Below, piece by piece: positions 37,163-45,092 of a stretch of DNA of 64,000 nucleotides. Under the pieces are notes generated by a model. The model searched no databases. It saw only the letters and a program-made list of their open reading frames with translations, and had not been told where the DNA came from. Source of the DNA: Spongiactinospora rosea (GTDB lineage Bacteria; Actinomycetota; Actinomycetes; Streptosporangiales; Streptosporangiaceae); the NCBI RefSeq assembly GCF_003315795.1, contig NZ_QMEY01000001.1, forward strand, positions 248,001 to 312,000, read 5' to 3'. The position numbers and the translations under genes were made by a program. Numbering within the stretch: the stretch's first letter is position 1; every line of letters starts with the position of its first letter.

Positions 37163-38296
37163 ATGCGCTCGTCCATGATCTTCCCCCGCATTCGTCACCA
37201 CCGCGCCGCGGGCGCGCAGCACGGCCGCCGCAAGCCGCCGGTGACCGCCACGCCGGTGGCCCCCGTCGAGTGCGCCCCCGCGGGCGGGTGCGTGCCGCCC
37301 AGCGACTCGCTGGTCGACTCCGCGGCCTACCTGGCCGGGGCCAAGGTCGAGGCGGCCGGCATCGAGGCCGCGCTGAGCCTCGTCCGCGCCCACAACGCGA
37401 GCAACGGCGGCGGGGGCTTCGTCTGGGTGGGCCTGCACGAGCCGGAGTCGCCCGAGGTCGAGTGGCTGGCCGAGGTCTTCGGCCTGCACCCGCTGGCGGT
37501 GGAAGACGCCGTCAAGGCCCACCAGCGGCCCAAGGTCGAGCGCTACGGCGACTCGCTGTTCGTCGTGCTCAAGACCGTCGCCTTCGTCGAGGAGGAGCCG
37601 GACAGCGAGATCATCGCGACCGGCGAGATCATGTTGTTCGTCGGGCCCGACTTCGTGGTGACGGTGCGCCACGGCCGGCACTGTCCGCTCACCGGCGTAC
37701 GCGACAAGCTCGAAGACGACCCCAAGCTGCTCGGCCGCGGCCCGGCGGGCGTGTTGCACGCCATCGCCGACCACGTGGTGGACGAATACCTCTCGGTGGC
37801 CGACCAGATGCAGGAGGCGCTGGAGGAGGTCGAGGCGGCGGTGTTCGCCGACGTCAGCTCGCGTGACATCGGCCGGATCTACCACCTCAAGCGCGAGATG
37901 ATCGAGATGAAGCGGGCGGTGACCCCGCTGGTCGCCCCGCTGGGCGCGCTGCCGCAGCGGCGGGTGATCCCGCCGGAGATGCGCGACTACTTCCGCGACG
38001 TGGGCGACCACCTGTCGCGGGTGTGCGAGCAGGTGGAGTCCTCCAACGAGCTGTGCAACTCGGTGCTCCAGGCGGCCCTCGCCCGCTCGAACGCGCTGGC
38101 CAACGAGGACATGCGCAAGATCTCCTCATGGGTGGCGATCATGGCGGCGCCCACGATGATCGCCGGCGTCTACGGAATGAACTTCGACTTCATGCCCGAG
38201 ACCAAGTGGGTCTTCGGCTATCCGCTGATCGTCGGCCTGATGCTGCTGACCTGCATGCTCCTCTACCGCAGCTTCCGCAGGAAGGGCTGGATGTGA
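37163..38296 (+). CDS. corA: CorA-family divalent cation transporter
   Basis: This 377-aa protein has a large cytoplasmic domain (about 45-310) and two C-terminal helices. The signature [10 protein letters not shown] lies between them and holds the GMN selectivity motif. [20 protein letters not shown] and [20 protein letters not shown] are conserved in the family. It forms a pentameric channel for Mg2+ or Co2+. The first ~45 residues are basic and low-complexity. A GGGAAGGGAG ribosome site precedes ATG 37163. Confidence 0.92.
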   Translation: MRSSMIFPRIRHHRAAGAQHGRRKPPVTATPVAPVECAPAGGCVPPSDSLVDSAAYLAGAKVEAAGIEAALSLVRAHNASNGGGGFVWVGLHEPESPEVEWLAEVFGLHPLAVEDAVKAHQRPKVERYGDSLFVVLKTVAFVEEEPDSEIIATGEIMLFVGPDFVVTVRHGRHCPLTGVRDKLEDDPKLLGRGPAGVLHAIADHVVDEYLSVADQMQEALEEVEAAVFADVSSRDIGRIYHLKREMIEMKRAVTPLVAPLGALPQRRVIPPEMRDYFRDVGDHLSRVCEQVESSNELCNSVLQAALARSNALANEDMRKISSWVAIMAAPTMIAGVYGMNFDFMPETKWVFGYPLIVGLMLLTCMLLYRSFRRKGWM

Positions 38297-38311
38297 GCGG
38301 GCTTGCGGGGT

Positions 38312-39241
38312 TCAGGCCGCGGCGACCGGGCGGAGCGGGCCGACCGGCACGGCGAGCGGCAGGCCGCGTTCGGCCCACAGCGCCCGCATCCGGTCAGGAT
38401 AGTCGGTGACCAGCCCGGCCACGCCCATGTCGATGAGCCGGGCCGCGTCGGCCGGGTCGTTGACCGTCCACGGCACCACCGGCAGGCCCGCCCGCGCGGC
38501 CTGAGCCATCATGTCCTCGCTCACCAGCACGTGCTGCGGTGAGAGCGTGGTCGCGCCGGCCGCCGCCGCGGCGGCCGGGACATCGCCGCCGAAGTCGACG
38601 AGGTCCAGCCCGTCCAGCCACTCCGGGTGCATCGTCACCGACTCGACCAGCGCGAACCTCGGCACGTCGGGAGCCAGCTCCCGGGCCGCGCGCAGCACCC
38701 GCCAGTCGAAGCCGAGCAGCGCCGACGAACCGAGCCTGCCGTGCCGGTCCAGCTCCTCCACCACCATCGCGGTGAACTCCGCCGGGTCGGCGGTCAGGTC
38801 CGGCCGGGTCGGGTCGGTCTTCAGCTCCACGTGCAGCCGTACGTCGTCGGCCTCGTAGGCGCTCACCAGGCCGAGCACCGCGCCGAACGTCGGCATCCGG
38901 GTCTCGGGCAGCGGCACCTGCGTCAGCGCGAACGGGTCGTCGGGGTGGCGCGGCAGGCGGACCCCGCAGTCGAGCGTCCGCAACTGCGCGAGGGTCAGCG
39001 ACCTGATCGGCTTGCCGACATAGGGGTAGCCGGGGTCGCCGCGATGCGCCGGTCGGGTGTCCGCGCTGGTCACCGAGGACACGATCAGATCGTGGCTGAG
39101 CACGATCCGCCGGTCGGCGGTGAGCACGAGATCGAACTCCAGAGCGTCCACACCGAGCTCCAGCGCGTGCAGCAACCCAGGAAGCGTGTTCTCCGGCCGG
39201 AGCCCTCGGGCCCCGCGGTGTCCGTGGATCTCGACGCGCAC
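38312..39241 (-). CDS. Glycerophosphodiester phosphodiesterase
   Basis: This 309-aa TIM-barrel enzyme has HGHRGARGLRPENTLPGLLH at its start, where the His pair is catalytic, and the metal ligands of ALEFDLVLTAD and LSHD. VELKTDP and the C-terminal PWTVNDPADAARLIDMGVAG are typical. There is no signal peptide, so it is cytoplasmic; it splits glycerophosphodiesters to glycerol-3-phosphate and an alcohol. It starts at GTG 39241. Confidence 0.92.
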   Translation of the reverse strand: MRVEIHGHRGARGLRPENTLPGLLHALELGVDALEFDLVLTADRRIVLSHDLIVSSVTSADTRPAHRGDPGYPYVGKPIRSLTLAQLRTLDCGVRLPRHPDDPFALTQVPLPETRMPTFGAVLGLVSAYEADDVRLHVELKTDPTRPDLTADPAEFTAMVVEELDRHGRLGSSALLGFDWRVLRAARELAPDVPRFALVESVTMHPEWLDGLDLVDFGGDVPAAAAAAGATTLSPQHVLVSEDMMAQAARAGLPVVPWTVNDPADAARLIDMGVAGLVTDYPDRMRALWAERGLPLAVPVGPLRPVAAA

Positions 39242-39327
39242 ACTCGGACCCTACCGGCACCGGGCGAGGAACTCTCGCATCCCCCGCCCGACGCGCCGTC
39301 TCGACCTATATCGGCATCACATCGATC

Positions 39328-39375
39328 GTCGCTCTGGCCGTCACTCTGGCCATCGCTCTGGCCATCGCTCTGGCC
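39328..39375. repeat. Four tandem 12-bp repeats
   Basis: Units of the form [AG]TC[GA]CTCTGGCC run four times without a break, ending 1 nt before the purA stop-codon complement. They fill much of the 135-bp gap between purA and the phosphodiesterase gene. Slippage is the simplest origin; the repeat may alter the 3' end of the purA transcript. Confidence 0.85.
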
Positions 39376-39376
39376 G

Positions 39377-40660
39377 TCATACCAGGGGCCGGAGCTGGAG
39401 GGTCTGGGTACGGCCCGGGCCGACGCCGATCGCGGAGATCGGCGCGCCGGACATCTCCTCCAACGTCCGGACATAGGCGCGGGCGTTGGGCGGCAGGTCG
39501 TCGAAGGACTTGGCCTCGGAGATGTCCTCCTGCCAGCCGGGGAACTCCTCGTAGATCGGCTTGGCGTGGTGGAAGTCGGTCTGGGTCATCGGCACCTCGT
39601 CGTGCCGCACGCCGTCGATCTCGTACGCGACGCAGACCGGGATGCGCTCCAGCCCGGACAGCACGTCCAGCTTGGTGAGGAAGAAGTCGGTGACGCCGTT
39701 GATCCGGGTGGCGTAGCGGGCGATGACCGCGTCGAACCAGCCGCAGCGGCGGTCCCGGCCGGTGGTCGTGCCGTACTCGTGCCCGGTGGTGCGCAGCCAG
39801 TCGCCGCGCTCGTCCAGCAGCTCGGTGGGGAAGGGCCCGGAGCCCACCCGCGTCGTGTACGCCTTCAGGATCGCGATCACCCGCGTCAGCCTGGTCGGCG
39901 GGATGCCCGCCCCGGCGCACGCGCCGCCCGCGGTGGGGGAGGAGGAGGTCACGAACGGATAGGTGCCGTGGTCGATGTCCAGCAGGTTGCCCTGGCCGCC
40001 TTCGAGCAGCACCACCCGGCCCTGGTCGAGGGCCTTGGACAGCACGAGCGAGGTGTCCGCGATGTACGGCTTCAGGCGTTCGGCGTAGCCGAGGTACTCC
40101 TCAAGCACCTTCTCCGGGTCGATCACCCGGCGGTTGTAGACCTTGGTGAGGACCTGGTTCTTCTCGTTGAGCGCGACTTCGATCTTCTTGCGCAGAATGC
40201 CCGGGTCGAGCAGGTCCTGTACCCGCACGCCCATCCGGGCGATCTTGTCGCCGTACGCCGGGCCGATGCCCCGGCCGGTGGTGCCGATCTTGGCCTTGCC
40301 CAGGTAGCGCTCGGTGACCTTGTCGAGGGCCTTGTGGTGCGGCATGATCAGGTGCGCGCTGGCCGAGATCAGCAGCCGCTCGCAGGAGATGCCCCGCGCC
40401 CTCAGCCCCTCGATCTCCTCCAGCAGCACCCCGGGGTCGATGACCACGCCGTTCGCGATCACCGGGACCACCTCGGGCGACAGCACCCCGGTCGGCAGCA
40501 GGTGCAGCGCGTACTTCTGGTCGCCGATCACCACGGTGTGACCCGCGTTGTTGCCTCCCTGGTAGCGGACGACGTAGTCGACCTGGTCGCCCAGCAGGTC
40601 GGTGGCCTTGCCCTTGCCCTCATCGCCCCATTGAGCACCCACGAGAACGACAGCCGGCAT
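39377..40660 (-). CDS. purA: Adenylosuccinate synthetase
   Basis: This 427-aa enzyme joins IMP and aspartate with GTP in the first step from IMP to AMP. It begins [20 protein letters not shown], the GTP-binding loop with catalytic Asp and His partners (NNAGHTV). [40 protein letters not shown] and the C-terminal [10 protein letters not shown] are conserved. Length and start (ATG 40660) are normal. Confidence 0.96.
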   Translation of the reverse strand: MPAVVLVGAQWGDEGKGKATDLLGDQVDYVVRYQGGNNAGHTVVIGDQKYALHLLPTGVLSPEVVPVIANGVVIDPGVLLEEIEGLRARGISCERLLISASAHLIMPHHKALDKVTERYLGKAKIGTTGRGIGPAYGDKIARMGVRVQDLLDPGILRKKIEVALNEKNQVLTKVYNRRVIDPEKVLEEYLGYAERLKPYIADTSLVLSKALDQGRVVLLEGGQGNLLDIDHGTYPFVTSSSPTAGGACAGAGIPPTRLTRVIAILKAYTTRVGSGPFPTELLDERGDWLRTTGHEYGTTTGRDRRCGWFDAVIARYATRINGVTDFFLTKLDVLSGLERIPVCVAYEIDGVRHDEVPMTQTDFHHAKPIYEEFPGWQEDISEAKSFDDLPPNARAYVRTLEEMSGAPISAIGVGPGRTQTLQLRPLV

Positions 40661-40689
40661 CGCGAAACTCTCCCCAGCACAAAGCGAAA

Positions 40690-40713
40690 CCCCTGGCGCA
40701 AGCGCGTCAGGGG
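40690..40713 (-). terminator. Rho-independent-type terminator after the DUF3151 gene
   Basis: CCCCTG (40690-40695) pairs with CAGGGG (40708-40713), with extra GC pairs inside. On the minus strand it is followed by TTTCGCTTTG. It lies between DUF3151 and purA and should separate their transcripts. Confidence 0.65.
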
Positions 40714-40747
40714 CTCTTGCATACGGATTCTACCTGCTCGGCCCCGG

Positions 40748-41167
40748 TCAGGTCCCGTTCAGTTCGGCCACGGCGGCCGGGCTCGAATCCTTGAGGAACT
40801 GCGAGCAGCGCTCGGCCTCGTCCTTCTCGCCGATCGCCAGGGCGGCCCGGGCCAGCGCGTGCAGGCAGCGCAGGAACCCGCGGTTGGGCTCGTGCTCCCA
40901 CGGGATCGGCCCGTGCCCCTTCCACCCGGCCCGCCGGAGCTGGTCCAGGCCCCGGTGGTAGCCGGTACGCGCGAACGCGTACGAGGTCACGGCGTGCCCC
41001 TGGGCGAAGTACTCGTCGGCCAGCGCCGCCCACGCGGCGGAGAAGGCCGGGAAACGTGCGGCGACATCCGACGCCGCGGCACCGGATTCGAGCGCCTCCC
41101 TGGCCTCAGGGGTGTCCGGCAGGTGAGTCGGCGGCGGTCCGGCGAGAAGGTCCCTCTGCGTCTCCAT
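40748..41167 (-). CDS. DUF3151 family protein
   Basis: This 139-aa actinobacterial protein has a TPR-like helical repeat: WAALADEYFAQGHAVTSYAF, ARTGYHRGLDQLRRAGWKGH, VPWEHEPNRGFLRCLHALAR-like segments and IGEKDEAERCSQFLKDSSP. DUF3151 genes commonly lie near purA and fba, as here, but the function is unknown. It starts at ATG 41167. A terminator follows it. Confidence 0.85.
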   Translation of the reverse strand: METQRDLLAGPPPTHLPDTPEAREALESGAAASDVAARFPAFSAAWAALADEYFAQGHAVTSYAFARTGYHRGLDQLRRAGWKGHGPIPWEHEPNRGFLRCLHALARAALAIGEKDEAERCSQFLKDSSPAAVAELNGT

Positions 41168-41264
41168 GCACACAGTCTTACCCGTACGGCGTGCGTAACG
41201 GGTACCGGGAGGGGGCCTAGATAGCCTGATATTTCGCCCTATCGGAAGATCGCCGACAATCCGG

Positions 41265-41945
41265 ATGCCGATGCCCCTCACCAGCCCGTCCTTCCCGCCC
41301 CACCGCACGGCCCTGGCGATCTGCACCCTCGCCACCCTCACCGCCTGCGCCACCCTGGAGACTCCCGCCTCCCGGTCCCTGGGAACCGCGCCGCCCCCCG
41401 GACGACACCTCCCGGTGACGCTGACCTTCGACGACGCGCTCGCCTCCCAGGAGACGGCGGTCGAACTGCTCCGTCGGCACGGCCTCACCGCCACCTTCTA
41501 CATCCCGAGCGGCCTGCTGGGCCGCGAGGGACGCATGACCGCGGACCAGGTACGCCGCCTCGCCGCGGCCGGCCACGAGATCGGCGCCCACACCCGCACC
41601 CACGCCCGCCTCACCGACCTCCCCCCGGAGGCCCGCCGCCACCAACTCTGCGCCGACCGCACCGCCCTGACCCGCCTGACCGGCACCGACGTCCGTTCCC
41701 TCGCCTACCCCTACGACGCCACCGACCCCACCACCGACCGCCTCGCCCGCGAATGCGGCTTCCACCACACCCGCCCCAACAACGCCCTCACCGTCCTCGA
41801 CACCACCACCCCGGCCACCCTCCGCCACCACGCCACAAAGGGCGGCACCTTCGTCTTCCACAAGGTCTGCCACCCCCCTTGCGGCCGCTACGCCATCGCC
41901 CCCAAGACCCTGGCCGACTTCCTCACCTGGCTCACAACCCGCTAG
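41265..41945 (+). CDS. Polysaccharide deacetylase (NodB) lipoprotein
   Basis: This 226-aa preprotein has a signal sequence ending in a lipobox (LATLTAC), so it is probably lipid-anchored outside the membrane. The NodB domain shows VTLTFDDA (motif 1), HTRTHARL (motif 2, metal His pair) and SLAYPYD (motif 3). The usual TFDDG has Ala in the last place. It would remove N-acetyl groups from a cell-wall or surface sugar. ATG 41271 is an alternative start. It converges on the small Rpn-associated gene with a 4-nt overlap. Confidence 0.85.
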   Translation: MPMPLTSPSFPPHRTALAICTLATLTACATLETPASRSLGTAPPPGRHLPVTLTFDDALASQETAVELLRRHGLTATFYIPSGLLGREGRMTADQVRRLAAAGHEIGAHTRTHARLTDLPPEARRHQLCADRTALTRLTGTDVRSLAYPYDATDPTTDRLARECGFHHTRPNNALTVLDTTTPATLRHHATKGGTFVFHKVCHPPCGRYAIAPKTLADFLTWLTTR

Positions 41946-42217
41946 CCGACCGGTCGCCCTTCGGCGAAGAGTTCTTCGGCAGAGGTGATGCTGATGCACC
42001 GCTGTGCCCAGATGCTCATTAGTGCGGGATCGGTACAGGTGGCGATGCGTTCGCGGTCGGCGTCACTGAGCGGGACTGCGCGACGCCCGAGTACGTACAG
42101 CAGGAAAGATGCCTTCCCTTCGAACTTTCCCTCTTCCCAGCCGTCGTAGTAGCCCCTGCTGTAATGCTTGTGGGCGAAAGGGCTGCTCACTGGCCAACCT
42201 TTGGGAGTGATGAACAT
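41942..42217 (-). CDS. Free-standing copy of the Rpn C-terminal domain (satellite 2)
   Basis: This 91-aa protein matches the last 81 residues of the Rpn-like protein at 42591-43460: WPVSSPFAHKHYSRG, then EGKASFLLYVLGRRAVPLSD, ADRERIATCTDPALMSIWAQ and RCISITSAEELFAE. The DNA is also visibly alike, so the duplication is fairly recent. It starts at ATG 42217 with GGAGG five bases upstream, the same signal seen at the internal start in the full-length gene. It is third in the operon. In E. coli Rpn systems a small C-terminal product inhibits the nuclease; an antitoxin role is inferred here. Confidence 0.75.
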   Translation of the reverse strand: MFITPKGWPVSSPFAHKHYSRGYYDGWEEGKFEGKASFLLYVLGRRAVPLSDADRERIATCTDPALMSIWAQRCISITSAEELFAEGRPVG

Positions 42218-42259
42218 CAGATCCTCCGGTGTGGGGGTGGGGCTGGCGGATGCGGATGG

Positions 42260-42517
42260 TCAGTTCTTGGCGAAGAGTTCTTCGGCGGAGGCGACGGTGA
42301 GGCATCGGTCTGCCCACGTGTCGATCTTTGTGGAGTTGCCATAGAAGGTGATGTACTTAATGTCGGCGTCACTGAGTGGGATTCCGCGGTTGGCGAGTAT
42401 CTCCAGCAGGATGGACACCCTTCCTTCTCGCCTGCCCTCTTCTCTGCCGAGTTCTTGGCCCTTGGAGTAGTGCTCGCGGGCGATGGGGCCGTTCTCGGAC
42501 CAGTATCCGGTCGTCAT
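42260..42517 (-). CDS. Free-standing copy of the Rpn C-terminal domain (satellite 1)
   Basis: This 85-aa protein aligns with the Rpn C-terminus: NGPIAREHYSKGQELGREEG, then ILLEILANRGIPLSDADIKY and RCLTVASAEELFAKN. It is more diverged than satellite 2 in the middle (ITFYGNSTKIDTWAD). It starts at ATG 42517 after GAGGACCC. It sits 73 nt after the nuclease gene and 42 nt before satellite 2, all on one strand, so the three probably form one transcript. Confidence 0.75.
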   Translation of the reverse strand: MTTGYWSENGPIAREHYSKGQELGREEGRREGRVSILLEILANRGIPLSDADIKYITFYGNSTKIDTWADRCLTVASAEELFAKN

Positions 42518-42590
42518 GGGTCCTCGGGTGTGGGGGATGAGTCGGGTCTCGCCCTGGGGCGGGTGGGTCAGACCCGGCGGTTGTGGGCGG

Positions 42591-42836
42591 TCAGTTCTCG
42601 GCGAAGAGTTCTTCGGCGGAGGTGATGGTGAGGCATCGCCGTGTCCATATGGTCATCAGTGTGGGGTTGGTGCAGGTGGTGATGCGTTCGCGGTCGGCCT
42701 TGCTGAGCGGAACTCCACGCTCTGCGAGGATTTCCAGCAGCATCGATGCCTTTCCGGCGAGTTCGCCCTCTTCGCGGCCCTTGCCGTAGTGCTCGCGGGC
42801 GAAGGGGGTGTTCACGGGCCAGGTGGTGGAGCTCAT
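42591..42836 (-). CDS. Probable internal product: C-terminal domain of the Rpn-like protein
   Basis: An in-frame ATG at 42836 (MSSTTWPVNTP, codon 209 of the full gene) has GGAGGA four bases upstream, the best ribosome site in this locus. It would make an 81-aa protein. Its start aligns with the starts of both free-standing satellites, which supports it as a real initiation site. E. coli rpn genes make such internal antitoxins. Use of this start is inferred. Confidence 0.6.
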   Translation of the reverse strand: MSSTTWPVNTPFAREHYGKGREEGELAGKASMLLEILAERGVPLSKADRERITTCTNPTLMTIWTRRCLTITSAEELFAEN

Positions 42837-43460
42837 GATCTCCTCCATGAGTTTCCGGGCGGCCAGCGGGGCCATGTCGTATGCGTGTTCATAGTATCGC
42901 GTAGCGTGACGAGGATCGAGGCTGTTGCTGCCGTTGAGGACCGCCCTGATGACCTCGGGGCGGTTGCCATGGGCGGCGATGGAGAGGAGGCCGAGTTCGC
43001 CGTTGTCGCCGATTTGGGACGGGTCGGTGATGGCCGGGATCTGCTTGGGGCCGATGGCCACCGGGGTGAGGGTGTAGTCGCGGAGGGACGTGACGACGGG
43101 CTCGGCGGCCCAGTCGGCGACGGAGCCGGTGGGGCAGACGACGGCGACCGTGATGGGGCAGTCGTACTGGAGCCACAGCGCGGCGGCGTAGCGGGCCAGG
43201 GAGTCTCGTTTGTCCTGATCGGGCTGGAGCTGGATCTCGATGATGATGCCGTGCTGGGGTTGTTCGTCGCGGTGGCCGAGGGTGATGACCGTGTCGGCGT
43301 AGAAGTCGCGCGACGGGCGGTCGTTGAAGTCACTGGAGACGAGCTGGACCGGATATTCGTCGGGGAGCTTGACGCCGAGTTGGTCGCGAAGCAATTCCAC
43401 GGCGAACTCGGGCCGTTCGCGGAACAGCTCGTTGAGCGTGTCGTGAATCTTGGACGGCAT
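42591..43460 (-). CDS. Rpn-like PD-(D/E)XK nuclease
   Basis: This 289-aa protein has an N-terminal nuclease domain (about 1-200). The likely metal and catalytic residues are Asp56 (DFYADTVITL) and Glu75-x-Gln77 (HGIIIEIQLQ), followed by RYAAALWLQYDCPITVAVVC. Its C-terminal domain (209-289: FAREHYGKGREEGELAGKAS through TSAEELFAEN) is repeated as two separate genes just downstream. Rpn (transposase_31/YhgA-like) proteins are DNases active in phage defence, held in check by a C-terminal fragment. It starts at ATG 43460. TCAC-N8-GTGA at 43480-43495 could be an operator. Confidence 0.75.
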   Translation of the reverse strand: MPSKIHDTLNELFRERPEFAVELLRDQLGVKLPDEYPVQLVSSDFNDRPSRDFYADTVITLGHRDEQPQHGIIIEIQLQPDQDKRDSLARYAAALWLQYDCPITVAVVCPTGSVADWAAEPVVTSLRDYTLTPVAIGPKQIPAITDPSQIGDNGELGLLSIAAHGNRPEVIRAVLNGSNSLDPRHATRYYEHAYDMAPLAARKLMEEIMSSTTWPVNTPFAREHYGKGREEGELAGKASMLLEILAERGVPLSKADRERITTCTNPTLMTIWTRRCLTITSAEELFAEN

Positions 43461-43479
43461 GTTGCCGAACGTTACATGG

Positions 43480-43495
43480 TCACTACTTTACGTGA
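43480..43495. promoter_or_regulatory. Short inverted repeat upstream of the Rpn-like gene
   Basis: TCACTACTTTACGTGA has TCAC/GTGA ends around an AT-rich centre. It lies in the only gap that can hold the Rpn operon promoter (43461-43508). It may be an autoregulatory operator; the evidence is weak. Confidence 0.3.
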
Positions 43496-43508
43496 GAGGC
43501 GTTCGCTT

Positions 43509-45092
43509 TCAGCGAAATAGGCGACGTCGCCGTACATGGGAGGACGGCGGGCGTTCCGCGCGCAGCCGGTCCAGTTCCTCGGTGAGCTGGGCGACGCGCA
43601 GCGCGAGGCGTTCGTTGTCGGCCTTCAGCCGGGCGGTCTCGGCGCGGTCGCGTCCGCCGGCGGGGCTGGTACCAGGCTTGGTGGCGGTGGCCTCCGCGGC
43701 GCGCTGGAAGCCCCAGGTGGCGCCGTCCAGCCAGTACGTGCCCGCGACCTCCTCGACCACGTCGTCCAGGGCCTCGCCGGGGGCGGCGAGCAGCCGGGCG
43801 CGGGCGAACGCGCCGGTGTGCTCCAGGCGGGCCGTCACCACCACGTCCGTCTCGTCCAGCGCGATGCTGACCAGCCCGTAGCCGTGCTCGGCCGCGTCCG
43901 CGAGCAGGCGGCGCAGTACGTCCGGGCGGGGCACCCACCCTGGCGGGCACAGCAGCCGGTACGGCACCGGCACCGCCGACCTCGGCGTCCGCTCCACGAA
44001 CCGCACCCGCGGCTCGTTGCGATAGAGCCCGTGGACGAGCAGCAGGTCCAGGTTGGGGCTGTGCTGCGGCGCGCGCCGGTCCTCCGCGAGCGACGCCCAC
44101 GGCCCTGTCAGCGTGACCCGTACGTCGTGCAGGTCACTGGCCAGTACGCCGTCCACCGTCGCCCGGATGTCCTCGTACGTCGCCCCCGCCGCCTCGACCG
44201 TCACGTCCAGGTACGGGACCAGGTACTGCCGCCGTGGATGCGTGCGCTGCCAGCGCATGTGCGGGACGCGGTCCGGTACGAACACCGCGTTGTACCGGGT
44301 GACCTGCTCGCGGTCGCGCATCATCATGGACCTGCCGAGATGCCAGCTCCGCGCCCCCGGCTCCAGGATGAACGCGGCCCCGTGCTGGGCGAGCCGGTAG
44401 CCGAGTTCGGTGTCCTCGCCGAGCACGAGTTCGGTGGAGAGCGGCCCGGCCGCGCGCAGCAGGCGGGCGTTGACCGAGGCCGCGTTCGTGATGTGGACCC
44501 GGTAGGCCATGTTCTTGGCCGTGCGCATGCCGTCCGTGCGTTCGCCCAGGTTGACGATCCACTGGTGGGGTTCGCTCGCGTCCAGGTCGAACAGCTTCTC
44601 CCCGGCCCCCGCGGACACGGCGGCGTGCACTTCGGCCGGGGCGGGCCACTCCTCGTCCACGTACCGGACGTAACCCATGACCACCAGGTAGTCCGCGAGG
44701 TGGTGCCAGCGCATGTGCGCCTCGACCTCGTCGTGGTGGGTGACCATGTCGGCGTCCAGCCAGTGGATCACATGGCCCTCGGCGACCTCCAGCGCCGCGT
44801 TGCGGGCGTTGGACCGGCCCCGGGAGTCCGGGGTGGTGCGCAGCAGGCGGGTGTTGTCCGGCCGGATCTCGCCGAGGGTGAGCGGCGGGTCCGTGCCGTC
44901 GTCCACGACGATCACTTCGAGCAGGTGGGCGGGGTAGGTCTGGGCCGCGAGCGCGGCCAGCGTGAGGTCCAGTTTGTCCTGGTGGCCGTAGGCCGCGATG
45001 ACCACGCTGACCGGCAGGTACGGCTGCCAGTCGCCGATCTCGGGCGGGGACAGGACGGAATAGTCGTTGTGGCGGATGCGAGGGGAGTTCAC
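43509..45092 (-). CDS. GT2-family glycosyltransferase
   Basis: This 527-aa protein has an N-terminal GT2 domain: VSVVIAAYGHQDKLDLTLAA, EVIVVDDGTDPPL, the DXD HWLDADMVTHHDE and GEDTELGYRLAQHGAAF with the ED pair. A beta-rich C-terminal part of unknown fold and a coiled-coil end (RLKADNERLALRVAQLTEEL) follow. It starts at GTG 45092; GTGA overlaps the stop of the upstream GT2 gene, so it is coupled. It is the third gene of a glycan operon with the gene at 45089-46978 and the methyltransferase. Confidence 0.87.
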   Translation of the reverse strand: MNSPRIRHNDYSVLSPPEIGDWQPYLPVSVVIAAYGHQDKLDLTLAALAAQTYPAHLLEVIVVDDGTDPPLTLGEIRPDNTRLLRTTPDSRGRSNARNAALEVAEGHVIHWLDADMVTHHDEVEAHMRWHHLADYLVVMGYVRYVDEEWPAPAEVHAAVSAGAGEKLFDLDASEPHQWIVNLGERTDGMRTAKNMAYRVHITNAASVNARLLRAAGPLSTELVLGEDTELGYRLAQHGAAFILEPGARSWHLGRSMMMRDREQVTRYNAVFVPDRVPHMRWQRTHPRRQYLVPYLDVTVEAAGATYEDIRATVDGVLASDLHDVRVTLTGPWASLAEDRRAPQHSPNLDLLLVHGLYRNEPRVRFVERTPRSAVPVPYRLLCPPGWVPRPDVLRRLLADAAEHGYGLVSIALDETDVVVTARLEHTGAFARARLLAAPGEALDDVVEEVAGTYWLDGATWGFQRAAEATATKPGTSPAGGRDRAETARLKADNERLALRVAQLTEELDRLRAERPPSSHVRRRRLFR

